In this document: piece after piece, positions 52,629 through 60,984 of the stretch
Layout of the letters: the number at the start of each line of letters is the position of its first letter
Position numbering within the stretch: position 1 is the first letter of the stretch
NCBI GenBank assembly: GCA_944739405.2
Contig: OX123188.2
Location: 63,693,251 to 63,757,250, forward strand
Source: Euclidia mi
Taxonomy: Eukaryota > Arthropoda > Insecta > Lepidoptera > Erebidae
Length of the DNA: 64,000 nt
Reading direction: 5' to 3'
Notes under the pieces: generated by a model
Database searches by the model: none
What the model was told of the DNA's origin: nothing
What the model saw: the letters and a program-made list of their open reading frames with translations, nothing else
Program-made: the position numbers and the translations under genes

Positions 52629-54697
52629 TTAAATGTCGAGTATCCAGAGACTTATTGATTTTGTTATATACAAAGCACTTCCAAGAAATCCCAAGAATCG
52701 CGTTCCAAAACTTGTTGATACCTTTGAAGTAGGTAGTTTAAAAACTCGTTTTGAAGCTATATATTTATAGTTCGGACTATTCAGTGCTTCTTTATGTGCT
52801 AACAGAACGAGATTTAAGATATACAGTCTTCTAACACTTAATACTTCCGATTCTTTAAAGACCTGAACTGTTGGGAAGCGGGAAGACTGATGAAGCATCG
52901 TTTTGAGAACGGCACGTTGAGCTCTTTCCAAAGGCAGCAGATGTACGGAGGGTGTCCCACCCCATGCCAAAATACAATAGGTTAGTATAGATTGGCATAG
53001 GGATAGGTAAACCGTTCGAAGCAAACTTGGTGAAGCAACATCCCTTAGATTTTTTATTACATAAATAATTTTTCTAGCCCTTGCTGATGTCGCATTGATG
53101 TGATCTGAGAAATTCAGTTTATGGTCAATTAAGACACCGAGATATTTAACAGTTTGTGCTCTACAGATCAACGTACAGACACGACAGTTAGAAAGAGGTG
53201 ATGCATGGCAAGAGTGGGCTTTAATTTCAAAGTTGTTAGGTGGAGCCGATGCCGCCGTTTTATGGAAACAGACATAACTGGTCTTGGAAGTATTCAGAGT
53301 TAGCAAGTTATTGCGCAGCCATCTTATTACGTGTCTAAGGCCGATCTCCGCTACTGAGCTCAATCTTGACCAGTTGGATTCATAAAAGACAATGACAGTG
53401 TCATCAGCGTAATTGATGACTTCTGCGCATTGGAGTTTAATGGATGAAAGGTCATTCATGTATACTAGGAAGAGCGTAGGCCCCAGAACACTTCCCTGGG
53501 GAACTCCGAATACTACTTCCTGAGGGTCACTGACGAAGGCGTTCAATCTTGTACACTGTTTTCTACCTGTTAGGTAGCTGCGGAACCAGTCCAGGGCAAT
53601 GCCCCTGATTCCAACACTTTCTAGCTTCCTAAAAAGAATGTAAAAGGAAACAGTGTCGAACGCCTTCGCCAGGTCTAGGAAAATTTCAACGCATTGTCTT
53701 CCTTTGTCTAAGTGGGTGGCTACGGTTTCGGTAAGGAGAGTGACAGCATCTTGAGTTGATTTGCCTTGTCTGAAACCAAACTGTTTTTTGGAAAGGATGC
53801 TGTTGCTTTCCAAGTATGAGACCAATTGTCTGTTGGCGATTCTCTCCAGGATCTTGGAAAACGTACCGAGTAGAGAAATGGGTCTATAATTACTCGGCGA
53901 ATCAATCGGTCCGCCCTTATGAATGGGTGTCACTACAGCCATTTTCCATGACTCTGGAAAGATCCCTTTCGACAGACTTAAGTTAAGTATGTGAGTTAAA
54001 GGGGCTACAATATATTTACTAATTATTTTTACAAGGCGATTTGAGATTCCATCTAAGCCTGGAGCACTGCTAACATTAAGCTGTTTTATTTGTGTTTCTA
54101 CTTCTGATGTATTAGTTGGGTGTAAAAAGAAGGAATTAAGTGGAGAGGACGTGATTTTTACTTTAGAAGCAAGTGATGTCTCAGTTTCATTAACATTGGA
54201 ACATAATATTTTACCAGCGAGTTCTTTTCCTATTGATGCAAAATACTGATTACAGTAATTTAAGGAGTCAGATACGTTTCCCTTAATATTATTTAAACCT
54301 GCAGAATAACATTTCTTTGTAGCTGTATGCGATATCTGTTTTAAGGCTAGCCAGAGCTTTTTTGGGTTACTCTTATTACTTTCTATCAAACTTGTGTCGT
54401 ATTGAGATTTTATTTTGCGAAGCAAATTGCGAAAGAAGTTTCTATACCGTCTATAAATATGCTGTTTCGTTGTATCATCAGGATGTTTCCGGGCGTCTAG
54501 GTGTAACTTATCTCTATGATTCGAGCATCTAAGTAAGCCCGGTGTCATCCATGGTTCGATGATATTCTTCTTACGATTGAGAGAGATAGTATACGAGTGC
54601 TTTTTTGTAAGTGTGGTGATTTTAGAATTTAAGAGAGAGGCAGCTAGTGACGGACATGTCTCAGCGTATATCTCAGACCAATCCTCATTTTCCAGTT
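52629..54697 (-). CDS. LINE ORF2 reverse transcriptase part
   Basis: The frame is open from 54697 (KLENEDWSEIYAE...) with the first ATG at 54548, to a stop at 52629. RT blocks: SSAPGLDGISNRLVKI, WKMAVVTPIHKGG, NYRPISLLGTFSKILERI, FGFRQGKSTQDAV, FLDLAKAFDTVSF, FGVPQGSVLGPTLFLVYMND, catalytic INYADDTVIVF, VKYLGVLIDHKLNFSDHI. The C-terminal ~150 residues (TYCILAWGGT...) are the usual extension. Because of the 20-nt insertion just upstream it is out of frame with its own endonuclease. Apart from that the frame is intact over ~690 codons, so the copy looks young. Confidence 0.93.
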
Positions 54698-54721
54698 TTA
54701 GAACTGGAAAATGAGGATTGG
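54678..54721. repeat. 20-bp-arm hairpin that frameshifts LINE ORF2
   Basis: Exact arms 54678-54697 and 54702-54721, 4-nt loop. The first arm encodes the normal ORF2 sequence (on minus), the second is its inverted copy. Deleting 20 nt brings the endonuclease and RT into one frame (55507 and 54548 differ by 20 mod 3). Confidence 0.97.
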
Positions 54722-55507
54722 CTGGCTTATAGCTTCAAAGTTTAATTTAGTGATGGATTTTCTAGGAATTTTACGGCTACGGGTGTTGATAGCAAAGCCT
54801 GCCATGGTTAAATCATGGTCGGTTACCGAGGTGCTACACACTACGGCCTCAATCGGAGCCTTGGTGCAGGCAAATATGTGATCAAGGCATGCGTCGTTGC
54901 GAGTGGGGATATTAATTACAGACAGAAAACCAAGCTCTGCCATCAAACACGTGTAGTCCGAGGACAATTCGTTATGTAGAATATTGATATTCATATCACC
55001 CACTATAGTGCAGCACGGAGCTTTAGGCATGCTGGTGACAGTAGTCGATAAAGAATTTAGAAAGTTATCTATATGTTTGAAAGATGGTGATCTATATATT
55101 CCCATGAGTGTAATTAAGCCACGTATATGTATCTGTAAGCAATCGGCATCACATACGTCTGGTTCAGTTACTATAGAACTATAGCTACTTTTGACATATA
55201 TAACAACCCCACCCGATTGATTAATGTGTCTGGTTGTGGAAAAGGAAGTGTAACCTTCGATTTGTCCAATTGTGGGGTTATTACCCAGCCAACACTCAGT
55301 CAACACAATTATATCAAACGGTATATTTAGCCGTTTAAGGGTAATGAGAAAACTGTTAAAATTGCAGTTAAGACTTCGTATATTAAATGTGAGTATTTTG
55401 AGATTATATTTGGACAAAATTGTGCTACAGTGCTCGGCAGACTCTTTCCTGTGACACGTTACTGTAAGGGAATTGTCAATATCATTTATAAGTTGGTCGG
55501 TGTCCAT
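54698..55507 (-). CDS. LINE ORF2 endonuclease part (APE-type)
   Basis: ATG at 55507; 269 residues to a stop created by the inverted insertion. Motifs of the exonuclease-endonuclease-phosphatase fold: LTFNIRSLN (Asn ligand), VLTECWL (catalytic Glu), SGGVVIYVKSS, VGDMNINIL (Asp/Asn), and SVTDHDL (Asp-His pair). It nicks target DNA to prime reverse transcription. The last ~8 residues are translated from the inverted copy and are not native. Confidence 0.92.
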   Translation of the reverse strand: MDTDQLINDIDNSLTVTCHRKESAEHCSTILSKYNLKILTFNIRSLNCNFNSFLITLKRLNIPFDIIVLTECWLGNNPTIGQIEGYTSFSTTRHINQSGGVVIYVKSSYSSIVTEPDVCDADCLQIHIRGLITLMGIYRSPSFKHIDNFLNSLSTTVTSMPKAPCCTIVGDMNINILHNELSSDYTCLMAELGFLSVINIPTRNDACLDHIFACTKAPIEAVVCSTSVTDHDLTMAGFAINTRSRKIPRKSITKLNFEAISQPILIFQF

Positions 55508-56028
55508 TATTAAGGATTATAAGGAAGCATTGAGTCTAGGTTACCAGTTTGTAAATACTGTGGGGGAACAATTTTTTTAGAATCGTTTATAACAAAGTGT
55601 ATTACAACGAGGCGATTGTTTGGTTTTTTAAATAATGGTGTATAAATTGACATAATGTAAATTCTAATTATATTGAGTATTTTTAAATAGTTTATATTAC
55701 AATGAGGTTTGTTTGTATTAAAAATGGTAGGGCTGTAGTGAGAAATTAATATACTTTGAGGTTCGCATAATTTGATGTATAAACAGTAAATATCCGAGCG
55801 AGTGCATACAACAATATAGATAAAGATGGGAATAAATGTACGTGTGTCGGTATGTGTAGTGTTATGTGTTAGTGCATAGTGAGAATTTGTGAAGCGACTT
55901 ATATTAAATAATATACTCGTAGCAACGAGCTGCATGCTTAGAAATGTAACAAACTTATTATAACCAGCATAAAAACGTAAGTTAAAGTTATGGTTTAAAT
56001 ATGTATCATAAAACCAGGCGGATATTTG

Positions 56029-56976
56029 TCATTCTGACAACCCAAGCTTTTCTAACTGGTCAGCACTTTTTATGAGAATTTGCTTGGCACCAACTGCTTG
56101 TCTGAGATAAACATTGCCGTTGGTAGTCCAACAAAACATGTAGTTGTTAGACTTTGCGAAGTCCCTTGCTAGAAAATGCAATCTCCTAGCCTTGGGCGTT
56201 AGGCTGTCAGAGACAAATATCGTCTGAGGATCATTTTGGACGCCAAGACATGAAGTATTTAATGGTTTATTTTTATTGGATGAGTTGTGTTTCCTTACGC
56301 TGTTGATGATTTTTGATTTAAGCAGTGGGGTTGAGATGTCCGCAATAACCGTGTTTGCAGCGCCTTTTGACGGCAGGCGATATACGTCACGAATATCAGA
56401 CGGCGATAAATTTGCGTTGACAGCGCGAGAAAGAGAGATCACCATGTTGATGATGTCATCCTTGGTTTCTTCAGATTTTCTAGGTAGGTTTTTGATCTCA
56501 ATTTTTGTGAGGCGAGCCGATTTCTGAAGTTCTTCAATATTATTTTCCAGCGTCTGTATTTGAATCTGATACTGTTTATGGGCCTTTTCCAAAGTATCAC
56601 ATTTTTTCTTCAATTCGGCGGAATTCGATGATATGAACTCGATCGATTTGTCAAATTCTGTGTGCATATTTTTGATTTCATCGTTTATTTTTCGTATTTC
56701 AGTGTTGATGTCCGAGTACTGGTTTTTTACGTCGGCAAACTCCTTTATTAATGTGGCCATGGATATGTTTTGTTCAGTTTTCCACAGTTCGAACATATCG
56801 CCAATCATGCATTTTATTTCATCCTTGAAAGTATTAAATTGGTCATTGAGATCCATTTTTGAATTTGGCCTACGTTTAGAGCGTTGCGTCACAGTTTTAG
56901 ACTCCGTACATGTAGGCTTGGATGCATCGGTTTTCGATCTACAAGCACCCTGCGGTTGCGTGTCCGTTCCTTCCAT
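56029..56976 (-). CDS. LINE ORF1, coiled coil plus FP-like domain
   Basis: ATG at 56976, 315 residues. Residues 1-45 are basic and Ser/Thr-rich (SKRRPNSKMD). About 50-160 is a long heptad-rich coiled coil (VKNQYSDINTEIRKINDEI). The C-terminal half begins KIEIKNLPRKSEETKDDI and contains DIRDVYRLPSKG, LTPKARRLHFLARDFAKS and YMFCWTTNGNVYLRQ, matching the Baculo_FP-type domain that moth LINE ORF1s share with a baculovirus protein family. This is an RNA-binding, trimer-forming ORF1 by family analogy. There are no zinc knuckles, unlike the ORF1 at 1-971. Confidence 0.88.
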   Translation of the reverse strand: MEGTDTQPQGACRSKTDASKPTCTESKTVTQRSKRRPNSKMDLNDQFNTFKDEIKCMIGDMFELWKTEQNISMATLIKEFADVKNQYSDINTEIRKINDEIKNMHTEFDKSIEFISSNSAELKKKCDTLEKAHKQYQIQIQTLENNIEELQKSARLTKIEIKNLPRKSEETKDDIINMVISLSRAVNANLSPSDIRDVYRLPSKGAANTVIADISTPLLKSKIINSVRKHNSSNKNKPLNTSCLGVQNDPQTIFVSDSLTPKARRLHFLARDFAKSNNYMFCWTTNGNVYLRQAVGAKQILIKSADQLEKLGLSE

Positions 56977-56999
56977 AATTATAAACAAATTGTAATAAA

Positions 57000-57531
57000 T
57001 TTGTCTCCAAACAAATACGTACTATGATTTCTTTATTCGCGTAGCTTACTTCAAAATAAGTTGATGTTCCGTTGTCCGAACGCCGTGCCGCGCCCGGCCT
57101 GTTGTAGCCAGTGATGCCGCGTGGAGGGGAGTGCCGTAACTTCGTAGCAATGCGTAGCGCGTAGCCTGTTCTCGATGTATTTTAAAGTTTCGCTGCGCTG
57201 ACGCAATGTTACCGTGGCGCGATGCTATAGACCGCGGGACACAGCACAGTTGAATTGAGTGTCTCGAGTTCAAACCCCGGCGACGCTGCCACCGCCAATC
57301 ACTTCTCACAAATGACACTGGAGCACCGTTCAAATATAAGTAGAAACTTTGTTAATTATTTATCCTGCTCTAAGAACGCCTACTGGGCAGGGCCAACAGA
57401 TTTATCGTCCATAAGTGCAAGCAGGAATCGAGTGTATAGTACAAACACCAATCACAGAATTTAGAAATCAATATATTCGCGGCGGAACGTATAGCGACTT
57501 GTCCGGTCGATCACCGACGATGGAATGATAT
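57000..57531. other. Probable LINE 5' UTR and flank; no gene
   Basis: 57050-57260 is GC-richer and precedes ORF1 on minus, fitting a LINE 5' UTR. The exact 5' end is not visible. Confidence 0.35.
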
Positions 57532-57690
57532 CGGTGGAAACATGATTTTTGGGGAGGACCCTTCTGGAACTAAAGAAAGATTTTATCGGTGGAAACATGT
57601 TTTTTGGGGAGGACCCCTCTGGAACTAAAGAAAGATTGTACCGGTGGAAACATGTTTTTTGGGGAGGACCCCTCTAGTCCTCTCCTGGAA
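57532..57690. repeat. 55-bp tandem repeat, three copies
   Basis: CGGTGGAAACATG recurs at 57532, 57587 and 57642. The third copy loses similarity after GGAGGACCCCTCT. Confidence 0.93.
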
Positions 57691-58378
57691 CCACCCCGGC
57701 CCTGCTCATATGTTATACTAGAGACCACAGTTGTGTAGCGGGCAATTATAGCACGTATAATTCGACCGGCACCTGATTATACCACATCTGAGTGCACAAT
57801 ACCACATACAATAACAAAAACAGTCTTACTCTTTCGTGACCGCTGTTGCGTTTGACAGTTGTGAGGGGATAAATAAATAATCAACAACAACAGAAGAGAA
57901 CAACAGAACTAGGCAAGCGACGCAATTTAACTCGTTGCAGGTGGCTTTCTTTCTACGTAGATACTCCGGCTTTGGCCACGGGGTACCTATTACCATACTA
58001 TTACCCTGGAAAAGGTAGGTACCTAACCCACACCTATGCAGACATTGTAGTCAAAAGACTGAATAAAATTACGTTAAACTGAAGATTTCAAAAACTCAAA
58101 CTCTCAACTCCAAAGCAACTCGAAAGTAAGTCAAAATTTATCTTTTTATTTCAAATACCGTAGGAACAGTCAGCTACATAAGTCCATAAACATTTACTTG
58201 ATTTTGAATGATTATTTGTCCAACTGATTATAATTCGCAATATACAACATGTAACAAGTTTAAATGCACATCTTGAAAATACTTTGTTCAGAATCGGCAA
58301 CTGAATCCATTACCGTCATTTTTAATATTGTTTATTTTTAGTCTTAAAATAATTAAAATAACGTAAATTGTAGTCACT
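57691..58378. other. No gene seen
   Basis: AT-rich, with no supported frame or repeat. Confidence 0.45.
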
Positions 58379-58630
58379 CATTTAAAAAAAATTGAGCTAT
58401 TCGAAAATAAACTTTAAATCAAAGCAGAACGGCTTATTTTTAAATGCATTTGTTAAATGGTTCCACGTTGACTTACACAAACGCACACATTAATACAACA
58501 CAATTTTTTTTTAAAAATTTAGCTATTCGAAAATAAACCTTAAAACAAAGCAGAACGGCTTATTTTTAAATGCATTTGTTAAATGGTTCCACGTTGGCTT
58601 ACACAAACGCACACATTAATACAACACAAT
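58379..58630. repeat. 126-bp tandem duplication
   Basis: AGCTATTCGAAAATAAAC recurs at 58395 and 58521, ACAACACAAT at 58495 and 58621. The copies differ at a few bases (GACTTACAC/GGCTTACAC). Confidence 0.93.
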
Positions 58631-58920
58631 AGACGGCAAAAGACAATAGCACACAATTGACCACCAAAATGTCTATCATCTATCTTTCACTAACGTAGGT
58701 AATAAACAACGGGAAAGAGCGAGACGTAATACGCTCGCGCTGGCGCATGACAAGCGCAGCGGGCGATGCGCTTAAGTATTCGATAGACGGTTGTAAACTT
58801 GTTGGAAACCAACCTCACCACCCACTTGACCTTGGTTTGTCGTTTTCTATCCACACTGTTGTAAACCAGGCAGAATAATCATTCGTAGCCTACCTTCACG
58901 CCAAAGCCGACGTGTAAAAA

Positions 58921-59412
58921 ATGGCTCCTTCTCTTTCTAAAACAAAAGGTTGGGTTTACTGTGGCTATTCTAAGCGTCGTCGAAGAGGAAAAAAAGAGAA
59001 AAGAAGAAGAATATGGGTGAAGCAGTGGCTAAAAGAAGGAAAAAGGCTGAATCACATCAACCTTCTCGATTTATTTGACTTTGACAATTTAAAAACCTAT
59101 CTGAGAATGGATATAAACTCATTTAATGAACTGTTGGAAATGGTTAAACCAATTATCTCCAAACAAGATACGGTAATGAGAAAAGCCGTATCTGCCGAAG
59201 AGCGCCTCTTGGCTACAATAAGATATTTAGCTACTGGAAGACAATTAAATGATCTAAGTACCAGCACATTGATATCTCCTCAACTACTGCCAGAAATTTT
59301 TTTTTGGCACTGGTTACGTTGGCCTCCGGGTCTAATTTCTTTTAACTTGTTAACTAATAAAGTCCACGCAAAGATTTTTTTGCTCAATATCTTTGTAGCT
59401 TTCATGAGCTAG
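58921..59412 (+). CDS. Harbinger transposase, N-terminal part only
   Basis: ATG at 58921 begins a basic N-terminus (SKRRRRGKKEKRRR), then RIWVKQWLKEG, LFDFDNLKTYLRMD, FNELLEMVKPIISKQDT, SAEERLLATIRYLATGRQLN and LSTSTLISPQLLPEI: the standard order of PIF/Harbinger (HARBI1-like) transposases up to residue ~120. After that the frame crosses the deletion junction and the last ~40 residues are foreign, partly the antisense of the convergent MADF ORF. The DDE catalytic core is missing, so it cannot transpose. The clean N-terminus and lack of stops suggest a recent deletion derivative. Confidence 0.85.
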   Translation: MAPSLSKTKGWVYCGYSKRRRRGKKEKRRRIWVKQWLKEGKRLNHINLLDLFDFDNLKTYLRMDINSFNELLEMVKPIISKQDTVMRKAVSAEERLLATIRYLATGRQLNDLSTSTLISPQLLPEIFFWHWLRWPPGLISFNLLTNKVHAKIFLLNIFVAFMS

Positions 59413-59484
59413 GTCCCATAAACATAGAAGATCTCGATACAGTTCCATGAACACCCCTATTATTTCGCGCTCTCGTTTAGCCAT
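59350..59484 (-). CDS. MADF-type DNA-binding protein, N-terminal fragment of the Harbinger accessory gene
   Basis: ATG at 59484, 44 residues to TAA at 59352-59350. REIIGVFMELYRDLLCLWDL and AHESYKD match the start of the MADF domain (…Y..LP.LWD..HPDYK...). Animal Harbinger elements carry a second gene of Myb/SANT-MADF type in addition to the transposase. The fragment ends at the internal deletion and overlaps the 3' part of the transposase frame. Too short to fold as a full domain. Confidence 0.75.
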   Translation of the reverse strand: MAKREREIIGVFMELYRDLLCLWDLAHESYKDIEQKNLCVDFIS

Positions 59485-59727
59485 TTTGTTGCAATGCACC
59501 GCACGCCACTACAACGTCCGGTAAACTGACATAGCGGCGGTTTGCAACATTCGTCTGCACCTATCCACACGGTTGGGCCCCGCCCACCCGATGTTTGGTT
59601 TGCGCTCTGCTCCTTCCCGCAAAGGTCGTTTGAAGGTTTGTCAAAATTTGGTTGTAAACTGCCATCTACACGGTTGGAAACGTCAAGGTCACCTCGGTTT
59701 GGTCGGTGGTTTCCAACCGTCTATCGA

Positions 59728-60759
59728 GTGCTTTAGACTTGTTATGACAGGTACCTACACAACCGGGAATATCTATCTGATTCTATCAGTGAGTGCTGTG
59801 AAAACCTTTTTAAAAGTTCACTTGTTTACAAAATGTGTAATGGAGTATAATTTAATAATTATCAACAAGCCGGTGCCGGTGTGGAATGTTCAACATCATC
59901 TAGATGTTGACTTGACACCCCTGACTTTCTCATTGTGTAGAAATATTAAATCACCAGTTTATTGTGATGAGAGAAAAAGTGCCGAGTAGTTAATTAATTA
60001 AGATACTAGCTGCTTTTGAAACAGTGAAAAGATGTGATTTGTGAGGAAATAAGTAGTGAAGTGCTACGTGGACTGAAGAAAGCCTGTAAGTTATTTTATT
60101 ATTCTATTATTGTAAGTATTTAGATTCACAAGACAACTTTAAACACGCTGTTCTTGTTTATTTCTCTCATTGATATTCTTTTACTTTATCGATCAATAAT
60201 GCTAACTAGGTATGATTAAGTTAAGATAGTCACAATAGTCACTTACGATGTTAAGAAATAATAGATCGTGCATATTAATAACAAACAATAAATGATTCGA
60301 CTGTCCACTCCATAGCCTAAAAGTGTGATGGAAAGAAAATAATACTCATAATATCTTTGGTAATATCAACAGTGGCCGACAAATGTTCAAGCATCATTTT
60401 TGTAAACCCCACTCTATCAGAGTGTGGTTTACAGACTGAATTTCATACATTTTGTTATAATTATCGTATCGTGTTTCGTTCCTATCAGATCGCTGTTGTT
60501 TGTTTACCATAGCAACCGTTTTGTTTGTGTGCGTGCGCAGATTTAGAGTGACCACGATTTTCACTTTTAATTGAGTTAATACTTTCTTTAAAAAACATTA
60601 TTTACGCAAATAAAAAAAATATTTCAATGCATGCATTATGATTGTAACAAGGTTTTCTAATTGGGGTGTCTGAGGAAGTGCGTTATTTCCATTACACGTT
60701 GTATATGTAGGTAGGTGCTGTAAGATTTTAACAGCAATAAGATTTACTTACCTATGTCA
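59728..60759. other. No gene confirmed
   Basis: 60402-60433 is a 14-bp-arm hairpin with one mismatch (GTAAACCCCACTCT ... AGTGTGGTTTAC). A GTAAGT donor-like site occurs at ~60087 after GAAAGCCT, but no exon is supported. Confidence 0.35.
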
Positions 60760-60984
60760 AATGCCTCCTTTATGCTGATGATCAGGTAAAACTTGTATCT
60801 TCAGCGGAGGAGTTGCAGGAGATGGTAGCAATCATGCATGGTGCGTTAGAGAGGAAAGGAATGAAAGTGAATGTAAGAAAAACGAAAGTTATGGTTTTTG
60901 AAAAGGAGGAATGCGTTACGGCTTGTAATGTTTTGATCGATGGACAACGAGTGGAACAAGTGAATGAGTTTGTTTACTTAGGTA
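60760..60984 (+). pseudogene. LINE RT fragment, 5' side of the split
   Basis: LLYADDQVKLVSSAEELQEM contains the catalytic YADD box. GMKVNVRKTKVMVFEKEE and QVNEFVYLGT follow in the order typical of RTE-like RTs. The frame is interrupted after GT by the element at 60985-63952 and resumes at 63955 with LFTRDGKNEEDIER up to the window end. 5' part missing. Confidence 0.8.

Larger units (their letters stand above)
52250..56990 (-). mobile_element. Nearly full-length jockey/CR1-group LINE
   Basis: Order on minus: ORF1 (56976-56029), ORF2 endonuclease (55507-54698), ORF2 RT (54697-52629), CA-rich 3' region, A/T-rich end at ~52250. Only ORF2 is broken, by the 20-nt inverted insertion at 54678-54721. 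A 5' UTR probably extends beyond 57000. No TSD found. Confidence 0.85.
58780..59727. mobile_element. Internally deleted Harbinger element keeping both gene starts
   Basis: The ends TCGATAGACGGTTG...CAACCGTCTATCGA are inverted, with further inverted GGTTGGAAAC words inside. It encodes the N-terminus of a Harbinger transposase (plus) and, converging on it, the N-terminus of a MADF-type protein (minus). No clear TSD seen. Confidence 0.8.

Noticed and set aside
59985..60100. Possible first exon with GTAAGT donor
   Set aside because: No downstream exon or open frame supports a gene.
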